Source of the DNA: Terrabacter aerolatus
GTDB taxonomy: Bacteria; Actinomycetota; Actinomycetes; Actinomycetales; Dermatophilaceae
NCBI RefSeq assembly: GCF_007991735.1
Contig: NZ_BJYX01000006.1
Coordinates: 161,384-225,383, forward strand
Length of the DNA stretch: 64,000 nt
Direction: 5' to 3'
In this document: positions 35,483-44,419 of the stretch, piece after piece
Numbering within the stretch: position 1 is the stretch's first letter
Layout of the letters: every line of letters begins with the position of its first letter
Program-made: the position numbers and the translations under genes
Notes under the pieces: model-generated
Told to the model about the DNA's origin: nothing
What the model saw: the letters and a program-made list of their open reading frames with translations, nothing else
The model's database searches: none

Positions 35483-37447
35483 TCAGAAGATCCGGACGCG
35501 CTGGTCCTCGTCGAGCCACATGGCGTCGTCGGGCGTGACACCGAACGCCTCGTGGAACTCCGTCACGTTGCGCACAGCGTTGCCGCGCACGTCCTGCGGC
35601 GAGTGCGGGTCGATGGCGAGCAGACGGATGGCCTCGGCCTCGCGCGCCTTGCCGCGCCACACCTGCGCCCAGCCGATGAAGAAGCGCTGCGGGCCGGTGA
35701 AGCCGTCGAGCTCGGGCATGCCCCCGTCCTCGGTCGCGATGCGGTAGGCGGCGTAGCCGATCTGGAGGCCACCGAGGTCGCCGATGTTCTCACCGACGGT
35801 CAGCCCGCCGTTGACCTTGTGGTCCTCCGACAGTCCGGCGGGCGTGAAGGTGTCGAACTGCTCGATGAGCCGCTGGGACAGCGCGTCGAACCGCTCGCGG
35901 TCTGCCTCGGTCCACCAGTCCCGCAGCGCCCCCGTGCCGTCGTAGCGCGAGCCCTGGTCGTCGAAGCCGTGGCCGAGCTCGTGGCCGATGACGGCGCCGA
36001 TGCCGCCGTAGTTGACGGCGTCGTCTGCCTCGAGGTCGAAGAACGGCGGCTGCAGGATGGCGGCCGGAAAGACGATCTCGTTCATCGACGGCATGTAGTA
36101 GGCGTTGACGTGCTGAGGCAGCATGAACCACTCGCTGCGGTCGATCGGCCCCCCGATCTTGGCGAGGTTGCGGTCGACCTCGAAGGCCGTGCTGCGCCGC
36201 ACGTTGCCGACGAGGTCGGTCGGGTCGATGACGATGGCGGAGTAGTCGCGCCACACGTCGGGGTAGCCGATCTTCGGCGTGAACGCGTCGAGCTTGTCGA
36301 CGGCCTGCGCGCGCGTGTCGGGACTCATCCACTCGAGGGAGGAGAAGGACCGGCGGAAGGCCTCGACGAGGTTGGCGACGAGCTCCTGCATGCGCGCCTT
36401 GGCGGCCGGCGGGAAGTACCGCTCGGCGTAGAGCCGTCCGACCGCCTCGCCGATGCACCCCTCGACGACGGAGACGCCGCGCTTCCAGCGCTCCTTGTTC
36501 TCCGGCTGTCCGGAGAGCGTGCGGCCGTAGAAGTCGAAGTCCTCGTCGACGAAGGACTGCGGCAGGACCGAGGCGAACTCCGAGAGCACGTGCCACGTCA
36601 GCCAGGAGCGCCAGTCGGCGATGTCGGTCGACTCGAGCGCGGCGCCGAGCCCGGTGACGAAGCTCGGCTGGCGCACGACGACCTTGTCGAACGAGCCGGC
36701 CGGCGCCTCGAGGCCGGACAGCCAGGCGTCCCAGGGGAACTGGGGCGCCAGGGTCTTGACCTCGTCGAAGGTGTGCGCGTTGTAGGTCTTGATGGCGTCA
36801 CGGTTGCTCACGGTGTCCCAGTGCGAGGCCGCGAGGAGCGTCTCGAGCGTCATGATGCTCGTGGCCTTCGCCTCGGCGTCGGGGATGCCGGCCAGACCGA
36901 GGAGGCGCCCGACGTGGGCGACGTAGGCCGTGCGGATGTCGGCGTACTTGTCCTCGCGGTAGTAGGACTCGTCGGGAAGCCCGAGTCCGCCCTGCTCGAG
37001 GTAGACGACGTAGTCCTCGGGCGAGCGCTCGTCGGGCGAGACGAAGTGCTGCAGGACGCCGGCGACGCCGTCACGCGTGAGCCGGCCGAGCGCGACGCCC
37101 AACGACTCCACGCCGTCGACCGCGGCGACCTCGGAGAGCACGGCCTGCAGCGGCGCGAGCCCGAGCTCCTCGATGCGGTCCGTGTCGGTGAAGCTCGCGT
37201 AGAGGTCGCCGACCTGCCGCTTCGGGGTGCCGGGGGCGACCTCGTCGGCGCCGGCGGCCTCCTCGATGAGGTCGCGGACCCGGGCGGTCGACTCTTCGCG
37301 CAGGATGTCGAAGGTGCCGAAGCGGGCCCGGTCACCCGGGATCTCCGTCGTGTCGAGCCACGTCCCGTTGACGAACCTGAAGAGGTCGTCCTGGGGCCGG
37401 GTCGCCCGGTCGAGGGCCTCGAGGCTGATGCCGGACTTTCTGAGCAC
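35483..37447 (-). CDS. M13-family zinc metallopeptidase (neprilysin/PepO-like)
   Basis: 654 residues. Zinc site HELGH within GAVIGHELGHGFDDQGS, third ligand Glu in ENIGDLGG, and the substrate-binding NAYYMP motif. No signal peptide: the N-terminus is RPQDDLFRFVNGTW directly, as in the cytoplasmic or non-classically exported actinobacterial members. It degrades peptides of up to about 40 residues in studied homologues. Single gene. Confidence 0.93.
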   Translation of the reverse strand: MLRKSGISLEALDRATRPQDDLFRFVNGTWLDTTEIPGDRARFGTFDILREESTARVRDLIEEAAGADEVAPGTPKRQVGDLYASFTDTDRIEELGLAPLQAVLSEVAAVDGVESLGVALGRLTRDGVAGVLQHFVSPDERSPEDYVVYLEQGGLGLPDESYYREDKYADIRTAYVAHVGRLLGLAGIPDAEAKATSIMTLETLLAASHWDTVSNRDAIKTYNAHTFDEVKTLAPQFPWDAWLSGLEAPAGSFDKVVVRQPSFVTGLGAALESTDIADWRSWLTWHVLSEFASVLPQSFVDEDFDFYGRTLSGQPENKERWKRGVSVVEGCIGEAVGRLYAERYFPPAAKARMQELVANLVEAFRRSFSSLEWMSPDTRAQAVDKLDAFTPKIGYPDVWRDYSAIVIDPTDLVGNVRRSTAFEVDRNLAKIGGPIDRSEWFMLPQHVNAYYMPSMNEIVFPAAILQPPFFDLEADDAVNYGGIGAVIGHELGHGFDDQGSRYDGTGALRDWWTEADRERFDALSQRLIEQFDTFTPAGLSEDHKVNGGLTVGENIGDLGGLQIGYAAYRIATEDGGMPELDGFTGPQRFFIGWAQVWRGKAREAEAIRLLAIDPHSPQDVRGNAVRNVTEFHEAFGVTPDDAMWLDEDQRVRIF

Positions 37448-37583
37448 GTTCTCTCCCCACTACGTGTGCCGGACCTGACCGGCGAGCGTGCTGCCGAGCC
37501 TAGTCACGGGCGGCGACGGTCGGCGCGGCGACCGTCCGTCGTCGGTCCGTCGTCCGGTCGGCGACACCGCTCGGCGACGCGGC

Positions 37584-38165
37584 TCAGCGACGCAGCCGCC
37601 CCGCGACGACACCCGCGATGCCGACGAGCAGCAGCATGCAGCCGAAGGCGCCGATCATCGTCGGACCGATCATCCGGACGCTGAGCTGCGCGTCGGTCAG
37701 GTTGGCCACGAGGACGTAGGCCGCCATGAGGACCGAGAGCAGCCCGAGCATGATCGTCGCCGGGCGCGGGCCCTTGTTGACGGTGACGAGCGCCGGACGG
37801 GGCGCCGGCTGCGGGGCGGGGTGGGTCTGCGGGACCGGCGGCACGGGCTGGACTCCCGGGGGCGCCACGTGCGGCAGGCGCGAGCCCGCGGCGACCGCGT
37901 CGTCGGGGACCGGGCTGGCCGGCTCGACCCGGAAGGGCGTCGCCGCCGGCAGCGTCTGCGTCGACGTCGACGGGATCGCCGTCGTGTCCGGGACCGGGTC
38001 GGTCGTCGGGACCGTCATCGGGTCGGCGGTCGGGTCGCGGAACTCGGCTGCCGGGTCGGGGGTGTCGCTGGTGCTCATGTCGCTCGTCTCCGCTGCGTGG
38101 TCGATCGGGTCGTTCGTGGGTGCGTTCGTCGGGTCGTTCGTCGGTTCCTGGAGTGCGCCGTTCAT
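37584..38165 (-). CDS. Proline/threonine-rich membrane protein downstream of the PspC/LiaF-like gene
   Basis: 193 residues. A disordered N-terminus (1-130) rich in Pro, Thr and Asp, starting with DPTN-type repeats, is followed by two hydrophobic segments (about 140-160 and 170-190). No family recognised. The ATG overlaps the stop of the PspC protein gene (ATGA). It is probably part of the same envelope module. Confidence 0.75.
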   Translation of the reverse strand: MNGALQEPTNDPTNAPTNDPIDHAAETSDMSTSDTPDPAAEFRDPTADPMTVPTTDPVPDTTAIPSTSTQTLPAATPFRVEPASPVPDDAVAAGSRLPHVAPPGVQPVPPVPQTHPAPQPAPRPALVTVNKGPRPATIMLGLLSVLMAAYVLVANLTDAQLSVRMIGPTMIGAFGCMLLLVGIAGVVAGRLRR

Positions 38166-39538
38166 GACGTCGGCGCTGTCGTGATCTTGATCTGGCCGAC
38201 GCCGAGGTCGGCGTTGACGACGATCTCGGGGGTCTTCGTGGGGTCCCCGAAGGTGACCCTCTGCGTCCACCCCGTGCCCTGGTGCTGGAGCTCGTCCGGT
38301 CCGACGCGTCGCATGCCCTCGCCGGCGACCGTCGGTCCCGTCGCGAGGATCTCGCCGGCTCGCGCCCTGCCGTTCACCACGACCGAGACGCCATCGGGGA
38401 CCACGAGGTCGAGCTCGCCGACCCCGACGGTGGCCGTCACGGTGTCCTGACCCGGTGTCGCCTTCCAGTTCGCCGAGCTCAGGTCGACGGTCATCTGCCC
38501 GAGGCCGAGCTCGTACGCGGGAGCCGGGGTCATCGACGTCACCGTGTAGCTGCGGTCGCCGGCCTGCCAGGGCTGCGAGAGCCCCATCGGTGCCGCCGTC
38601 GAGGCCGCGGCGGCGATCATGCCGACGACGGCGAAGAGGGCGAGCCCTCCGGTCCGGCGTCCGGCGATCCCGGCGACGAGGATGCCCAGACCGAGCACGC
38701 CCAGCCCGGAGGCGATCCCGATCGCGACGTGGTTGCCGGGCCACCCGGCCGCCAGCGCGACGGACGACAGGACGACACCGGTGACGATCGCGAGGCCGAG
38801 GAGGAGGAGCCCGCCGGCGAAGCCGATGGTCGGGGTCCGCTCGCGCACCGGTGTCGGCGCGGGCGGGTGGGGCGCGGCGAGGGTGGCGCCGGCGTTGGCC
38901 GCGGCGTTGCCGGTCGAGCCGTACGCCGGGGACGGTGCCGTCGTCGAGGCCGTAGGCGCTGCTGCCGGTGACGGGAACGGTGCGCCGGTCACGGGGTCGA
39001 CCCCGGACGGGGCGCCGGTCGACGGGCCGGTTGACGGGCCGGTCGGGCCGCCGGCCCGGCTCCTCCACGGCGCAGCCGCCATGAGCTCGCGCCCGGTGTC
39101 GGTGCGCTTGAGGAACCACCAGGCCCCGACGACGAGCAGCACGAAGCCGAAGAAGCGGAAGCCGCGGCTGTCGCCGCCCCACCACGGCCCGCCACCGAGG
39201 ACCGAGACGGCGGTGACGACGAGGAGGAAGATCGAGCTGCCCTCACCGTGCTTGAGAGCGCGCTCGAGGTGGATCTCGCCGCGCTCGTCGGGCATGAGCA
39301 GCCACAGCACGAGGTAGAGCGCGAAACCCATCCCGAAGAAGATCGAGAAGAGGATGAAGCCCGCCCGCACGACGAGCGGGTCGACCCCGAGCCAGCGGGC
39401 GATGCCGTTGGCGACGCCGGCGAACCAGCGGCCGTTCGACTGGCGAACGATCCCGGGACGCCGCAGCGCGGTGTAGAGACCGTCGAGCGCGTTGCGCTGC
39501 TCCTGCCCCTGGCCCGGGGCGTCATTGCTTTTCGTCAT
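38162..39538 (-). CDS. PspC-domain membrane protein with LiaF-like C-terminal domain
   Basis: 458 residues. The N-terminal PspC domain (about 30-95, RWFAGVANGIARWLGVDPLVVRAGF) is followed by several membrane helices, a Pro/Ala/Thr linker, and four more helices. The extracytoplasmic beta-sheet C-terminus (LGVGQIKI at the end, VGVGELDLVVP) is of the toast-rack type seen in LiaF. Such proteins report envelope stress. It is divergent from a PspC-domain sensor kinase; together they make a stress-sensing module. The start is the ATG that leaves the PspC domain intact. Confidence 0.87.
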   Translation of the reverse strand: MTKSNDAPGQGQEQRNALDGLYTALRRPGIVRQSNGRWFAGVANGIARWLGVDPLVVRAGFILFSIFFGMGFALYLVLWLLMPDERGEIHLERALKHGEGSSIFLLVVTAVSVLGGGPWWGGDSRGFRFFGFVLLVVGAWWFLKRTDTGRELMAAAPWRSRAGGPTGPSTGPSTGAPSGVDPVTGAPFPSPAAAPTASTTAPSPAYGSTGNAAANAGATLAAPHPPAPTPVRERTPTIGFAGGLLLLGLAIVTGVVLSSVALAAGWPGNHVAIGIASGLGVLGLGILVAGIAGRRTGGLALFAVVGMIAAAASTAAPMGLSQPWQAGDRSYTVTSMTPAPAYELGLGQMTVDLSSANWKATPGQDTVTATVGVGELDLVVPDGVSVVVNGRARAGEILATGPTVAGEGMRRVGPDELQHQGTGWTQRVTFGDPTKTPEIVVNADLGVGQIKITTAPTS

Positions 39539-39663
39539 GTCCCCAGAGTGGCGCCCGGTTGCCGGGCCAACCATGAGGGTCGACCCTGAGCGCACCCTGA
39601 CGCGACCCCCAAAGAGGGCCCGGATGGTCGCCCCCGCCTCCCCCGGTGGGTCAGGATGGGACG

Positions 39664-41151
39664 GTGCAGACGGCATACGAGAACGGGACGGGCCCGGCGC
39701 GGCCCCCGGGGAGCACGTGGCGGACGACGCCACGCCCTCCGCTCGTGCGCCAGCGGCAGGGGAAGGTCATCGCGGGCGTCGCCGCCGGGCTCGCCGCCCA
39801 CCTCGGGATCCCGGTCGTCGCGGTTCGCGTGGCGCTCGTCCTGACGAGCATCCCCTTCGGGGCCGGCCTCGCCGTGTACGTGTTCCTGTGGGCGACGATG
39901 CGCGACGTCGGCAGCGTCGACCCTGCGGCAGTGACTCCCCCGAGCGCCACGACGCCCGCGACCGCCGGGCCCGCCGGGCCCACCGGTCCCACCGGGGCCA
40001 CGGGAGCGTCGTCGACGCCGCCGGCCGCGACCACCACCCGGCACCCGATCGACCTCGCGGCCCTGCGCACCTGGCTGCGCAGCGGCAACCAGGCCGTGCT
40101 CATCACCCTGCTGGGGGTGGCGGCCCTCGCCGTCGCCGGCGCCCTCTGGCTCGGCAGCGCCGGCCTCGACGTGCACGTCGAGGTGATCCTGCCCGTCGTC
40201 GCGATCGTCATCGGCGCGATCTTCTTCTGGTCCCAGCTCGACGACACCGACACCCTCGGCGCGCGCCGCCCGGTGCGGTGGATCTGGCTCGTCGTCGGCC
40301 TCGGCCTGACGATCCTCGGCCTCGTCGGCCTGCTCGTGCGCGGCACGAACCTCACCGAGCTGTGGCAGGTCGCGGGGGCCGTGCTCGCTGCCCTCGTCGG
40401 CGTCGCGGTCCTGTCGGCGCCGTGGATCCTGCGCCTGTGGAGCAACCTGCGCGTCGAGCAGGCCGCGCGCATCCGCGCCACCGAACGGGCCGACATCGCC
40501 GCGCACCTGCACGACTCGGTGCTCCAGACCCTGGCGCTCATCCAGCGACAGTCCGGGGACGCGGCCGCCGTGGCGCGTCTGGCCCGCGCGCAGGAGCGCC
40601 AGCTGCGCAGCTACCTCTACGACGAAGGCGCCCGCGCCGGCACGCTCGGCGCCGCCCTCACGGCTGCGATGGGTGAGGTCGAGGACCTCCACGGAGTCCC
40701 GGTGCAGCTCGTCGTCACCGGCGACCGCCCGATGGACGAGCACCTCGACGCCCTCGTCAAGGCGGTGCGCGAGGCCACCTGGAACGCCGTGCGCCACGCG
40801 AGCCCGCCGGTCAGCACGTACGTGGAGGTCGGTCCCGTCGCCGTCGAGGCGTTCGTGCGCGACCACGGCGCGGGCTTCGACCTCGACACGGTCCCCGACG
40901 ACCGGGCCGGCGTCCGGGAGTCGATCATCGGGCGCATGGAACGGCACGGCGGCACGGCCCGCATCCGGCGGCGCGCCGACGGCACCGAGGTCGAGCTGCG
41001 CCTGCCCGTCAGCCAGCCGCACGAGCCGGAGCACCCGTCACCGTCAGCGGCCACGGCGCCCGACCCCCCCGTCCCCTCGAGCGCGACCCCGCCCTCCGGC
41101 ACGACCTCCGGCAGCACGCCGGACCCCCAGACCCAGGAGCAGGCTTCATGA
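39664..41151 (+). CDS. PspC-domain sensor histidine kinase
   Basis: 495 residues from this GTG (another GTG six codons earlier is possible). The N-terminal PspC domain (about 30-80, GKVIAGVAAGLAAHLGIP) is followed by four further membrane helices. The phosphoacceptor helix ADIAAHLHDSVLQTLALIQ has His in HLHDS, then a HATPase domain. A Pro/Ser/Thr-rich tail of about 40 residues ends the protein. The start region carries GTATGCCG at codons 3-5. It pairs with the regulator overlapping its stop. Confidence 0.9.
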   Translation: MQTAYENGTGPARPPGSTWRTTPRPPLVRQRQGKVIAGVAAGLAAHLGIPVVAVRVALVLTSIPFGAGLAVYVFLWATMRDVGSVDPAAVTPPSATTPATAGPAGPTGPTGATGASSTPPAATTTRHPIDLAALRTWLRSGNQAVLITLLGVAALAVAGALWLGSAGLDVHVEVILPVVAIVIGAIFFWSQLDDTDTLGARRPVRWIWLVVGLGLTILGLVGLLVRGTNLTELWQVAGAVLAALVGVAVLSAPWILRLWSNLRVEQAARIRATERADIAAHLHDSVLQTLALIQRQSGDAAAVARLARAQERQLRSYLYDEGARAGTLGAALTAAMGEVEDLHGVPVQLVVTGDRPMDEHLDALVKAVREATWNAVRHASPPVSTYVEVGPVAVEAFVRDHGAGFDLDTVPDDRAGVRESIIGRMERHGGTARIRRRADGTEVELRLPVSQPHEPEHPSPSAATAPDPPVPSSATPPSGTTSGSTPDPQTQEQAS

Positions 41152-41852
41152 CCGACCCGCGGACCATCCGCATCGTCATCGTCGACGACCACCACATGTT
41201 CCGCACCGGCGTGCGCGCCGAGCTGACCTCGCTCGCCGCCACGCCCCGCGCCGGGGGCTTCACCCTCGAGATCGCCGGCGAGGCCGGAGCCGTCGAATCG
41301 GCCGTGCAGGTCATCACGCAGGAGCAGCCCGACGTCGTGCTCCTCGACGTCCACCTGCCCGGTGGCGACGGGCACGGCGGGGCCGACGTCATCCGCGCCT
41401 GCGCCGCCGTGCAGTCGCGGGCCGCCGTGCCGGTGCGCTTCCTCGCCCTGTCGGTGTCCGACGCCGCCGAGGACGTCATCGCCGTCATCCGCGCCGGCGC
41501 GCGCGGCTACGTCACCAAGACGATCAATGCCGAGGAGCTGCTCACCGCGATCGGTCGGGTGGCCGACGGCGACGCCGTCTTCAGCCCGCGCCTGGCCGGC
41601 TTCGTCCTCGACGCGTTCGGTGCCGCCGCCGGCGAGGTGGCCGAGATCGACGAGGAGCTCGACCGACTCTCGGCCCGCGAGCGCGAGGTGATGCGCCTCA
41701 TCGCGCGCGGCTACCAGTACAAGGAGGTCGCGAAGGAGCTGTTCATCTCCGTCAAGACCGTCGAGACCCACGTCAGCTCGGTGCTGCGCAAGCTCCAGCT
41801 GAGCTCCCGCCACGAGCTCACGGCGTGGGCCATGGGCCGCCGCCTCCTCTGA
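41148..41852 (+). CDS. LuxR-family response regulator paired with the PspC kinase
   Basis: 234 residues. The receiver has VDDHHMF, phospho-Asp in VVLLDVHLPGG and Lys in VTKTIN. The loop after the phosphorylation site (DGHGGADVIRACAAVQSRAAVPVRF) is longer than usual. A LuxR HTH (LSAREREVMRLIARGYQYKEVA) completes it. The ATG overlaps the kinase stop (ATGA). Confidence 0.92.
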   Translation: MTDPRTIRIVIVDDHHMFRTGVRAELTSLAATPRAGGFTLEIAGEAGAVESAVQVITQEQPDVVLLDVHLPGGDGHGGADVIRACAAVQSRAAVPVRFLALSVSDAAEDVIAVIRAGARGYVTKTINAEELLTAIGRVADGDAVFSPRLAGFVLDAFGAAAGEVAEIDEELDRLSAREREVMRLIARGYQYKEVAKELFISVKTVETHVSSVLRKLQLSSRHELTAWAMGRRLL

Positions 41853-41920
41853 GGCCTCGCCGGCCCTCCCGAACGCTGCGAACGCTGCGTCCGGTGGGTG
41901 AGCCGAGGGGTCGTATGCCG

Positions 41921-42751
41921 TCAGGCGGGGTCGGCGACGAAGCGCCGCAGGGCGGTCACGATGATCTCGGGCGCGTCCGTGTGCACCCAGTGCCCGGCGC
42001 CCTTGATGGTGAAGAGGCGGGTGCGGGGGAAGTGCCGTCGCATGCGGTCGCCGTCCTCTCGCTGGACGTAGCGCGAGTCGCCCCCGGCGATCCACAGCAC
42101 CGGGCCCTCGTAGGGCGGCAGCTCGTCGACGGCGTCGGGCCAGTCGGCGATGTGTGAGTCGACGCCGAGAGCGGCGTCGCGGGCGACGAGGTCGAGGTTG
42201 ACCTGCCAGCGCCAGCCCTGCCCGTCACGGCGCAGGTTCTGCAGCAGGAAGGCCTTGACCCCGGGGTCGGGCTCGGCGAACCGCGCCTCCGCGTCGCCGC
42301 GGCTCGTCAGCTCACCGAGCGGGAGGCCCTGCATCTCACGGATGTAGCCCTCGAACCGCTCGAGGGAGCCGTAGCCCTTGGGCGCGATGTCGACGACGAC
42401 GAGCCGTCCGACGAGCTCGGGGTGGCGCAGCGCGAGCACCATGGCGACCTTGCCACCGAGCGAGTGTCCGACGACGGCCCATCGCTCCCCGTCACCGGCC
42501 GTGCGCAGCGTCGCGGCCACGGCATCGGCGTAGGCGTCGAGCGAGAAGGTCTGCGACCACGGTGAGCGGCCGTGGTCGGGCAGGTCTACGAGCAGGCAGC
42601 GCGCGTCGGTGCCGTCCGGGCCGCTGACGGCCTTGGCGATCTGGTTCCAGTTGCGGCCCTGGCCGAAGAGCCCGTGCAGGAAGGCGATCCGGGGTCCGGC
42701 GGTGCCCACGGACAGGGTGCTGAGCGAGGCCTGGTCGGGAGCCGACGTCAT
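41921..42751 (-). CDS. Alpha/beta-fold hydrolase (YbfF/esterase-like)
   Basis: 276 residues. LHGLFGQGRNW (oxyanion loop), nucleophile GHSLGGKVAM, an acidic residue in WIAGGDSRYV, and the catalytic His in GAGHWVHTDAP. The pattern resembles the YbfF-type thioesterase/esterase group. Single gene; it is convergent with the response regulator (a GTATGCCG copy lies in between) and divergent from narK. Confidence 0.85.
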   Translation of the reverse strand: MTSAPDQASLSTLSVGTAGPRIAFLHGLFGQGRNWNQIAKAVSGPDGTDARCLLVDLPDHGRSPWSQTFSLDAYADAVAATLRTAGDGERWAVVGHSLGGKVAMVLALRHPELVGRLVVVDIAPKGYGSLERFEGYIREMQGLPLGELTSRGDAEARFAEPDPGVKAFLLQNLRRDGQGWRWQVNLDLVARDAALGVDSHIADWPDAVDELPPYEGPVLWIAGGDSRYVQREDGDRMRRHFPRTRLFTIKGAGHWVHTDAPEIIVTALRRFVADPA

Positions 42752-42866
42752 GACCCCGGAGCCTACGCGGCAGGCGGCCTCACACCGCGTCCGGCCGTCC
42801 GTGAGGCGCTGGGCAGGAGCCGTAGTGCACGACCTCACAGCGGGTCCGGACTCTCGTGAGGGGGAT

Positions 42867-42882
42867 GTAACCGAGGTGTCAC
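42867..42882 (+). promoter_or_regulatory. Candidate GlnR/NnaR-type site upstream of narK
   Basis: GTAAC-N6-GTCAC, close to the GTnAC-N6-GnnAC pattern of actinobacterial GlnR boxes. It lies about 45-60 bases upstream of a plausible start set by TAGCGT (42915-42920), a suitable place for an activator. The second half-site is GTCAC, not the usual GAAAC, so it is only a candidate. Confidence 0.4.
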
Positions 42883-42970
42883 GGCAGGTCGGACGCCGTG
42901 CAACACCGGCTTCCTAGCGTGGGCGTCACGCTCTCGCAGCGGCCCCCACCCGCCTCCCGAGGAGGAACCC

Positions 42971-44419
42971 GTGAGCACGACCACCACCCCGACCACCGGC
43001 ACGAGCCCCGTCGCACCGGAGGGACCGGGCCGGCTCCGCGCCCTGACTGCTCCGCGCACGCGGGTCATCCGCGACTGGGACCCGGAGGACACCGCCGCCT
43101 GGGAGGCGGGCAACAGGCACGTCGCCCGCCGCAACCTCGTGTGGTCGGTCGCGACCGAGCACATCGGCTTCTCGATCTGGTCGATCTGGTCGGTCATGGT
43201 CCTGTTCATGCCGCAGGCCGTCTACGGCTTCACGGCCGCCGACAAGTTCTTCCTCGTCGCCGTGCCGACCCTCGTCGGGGCGGTCCTGCGGGTGCCCTAC
43301 ACGATGGCGACGGCCTTCTTCGGCGGCCGGAACTGGGCCATCGTCAGCGGCTTCGCCCTGCTCGTGCCGACGGTGCTCACGTGGTGGCTCATGGTCAACC
43401 CCGGCCACTCCCTGACGACGTTCCTGCTCGTGGCGGGCCTCGCGGGCCTCGGTGGGGGCAACTTCGCCTCGTCGATGACGAACATCAACGCCTTCTACCC
43501 GCAGCGGATGAAGGGCTGGGCGCTCGGGCTCAACGCGGGCGGCGGCAACATCGGCGTCCCGGTCGTCCAGCTCGTCGGTCTGCTCGTCATCGCGACGCTC
43601 GGCAACCGCCGCCCCGAGGTCGTGTGCGCGGTCTACCTCGTCCTGCTCGCGGTCGCGAGCATCGGCGCCGCGGCCTTCATGGACAACCTCGACCACCAGA
43701 CGGCCAACCCGAGGGCGATGCTCGAGGTCCTGCGGCACACCGACGCCTGGGTCATCTCGCTGCTCTATATCGGCACCTTCGGCTCGTTCATCGGCTTCGG
43801 CTTCGCCTTCGGGCAGGTGCTCAACCAGACCTTCCTCGCGGGCATGACCGGCGGCGCGGTCCCGACACCGGCGCAGACGGCGGCGGCGAGCCTGCACGCC
43901 GCGCAGATCGCCTTCGTCGGGCCGCTCCTCGGCTCGGTGAGCCGGGTCTGGGGTGGACGCCTGGCGGACCGACGCGGCGGTGCGTCCGTGACCCTGTGGA
44001 CCTTCGTCGGCATGGCCGCGGCGGGCGTGCTCGTGACTGCGGCCGCCCGCTCCGACGACCTGACCCGCGGCGCCGCGACCGGGGTCCAGCTGACCGGGCT
44101 CATCGGCGGTTTCGTGCTCCTCTTCGTCCTCTCGGGCATCGGCAACGGCTCGGTCTACAAGATGATCCCGGCGCTCTTCGAGGCGAAGTCGGCTGCGGTC
44201 CCCGGTCCGGCGGTCGAGCGCACCGCTTGGTCGCGATCCATGTCCGGGGCCCTCATCGGCATCGCCGGCGCCGTCGGGGCCCTCGGCGGGGTGCTCATCA
44301 ACCTCGGGCTGCGCGCGTCGTACCAGGGAGCGGGCCACTCGGCCACGGCGGCCTTCGTCGTCTTCACGCTCTTCTACGTCGGCGCCGCCGCCCTGACCAA
44401 GGTGCGCTACCGCCGATGA
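42971..44419 (+). CDS. narK: Nitrate/nitrite transporter NarK family
   Basis: 482 residues, 12 membrane helices of the major facilitator family. The nitrate-signature glycine-rich motifs are visible (GLGGGNFASSMTNINAFYP and LNAGGGNIGVPVVQL), with conserved Arg residues in helices 2 and 8. GTG start with GAGGAGGAA upstream. First gene of the nitrate-assimilation operon; its ATGA overlap couples it to the nitrate reductase. Substrate uptake versus nitrite export cannot be read from sequence, but the operon points to nitrate import. Confidence 0.93.
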   Translation: MSTTTTPTTGTSPVAPEGPGRLRALTAPRTRVIRDWDPEDTAAWEAGNRHVARRNLVWSVATEHIGFSIWSIWSVMVLFMPQAVYGFTAADKFFLVAVPTLVGAVLRVPYTMATAFFGGRNWAIVSGFALLVPTVLTWWLMVNPGHSLTTFLLVAGLAGLGGGNFASSMTNINAFYPQRMKGWALGLNAGGGNIGVPVVQLVGLLVIATLGNRRPEVVCAVYLVLLAVASIGAAAFMDNLDHQTANPRAMLEVLRHTDAWVISLLYIGTFGSFIGFGFAFGQVLNQTFLAGMTGGAVPTPAQTAAASLHAAQIAFVGPLLGSVSRVWGGRLADRRGGASVTLWTFVGMAAAGVLVTAAARSDDLTRGAATGVQLTGLIGGFVLLFVLSGIGNGSVYKMIPALFEAKSAAVPGPAVERTAWSRSMSGALIGIAGAVGALGGVLINLGLRASYQGAGHSATAAFVVFTLFYVGAAALTKVRYRR

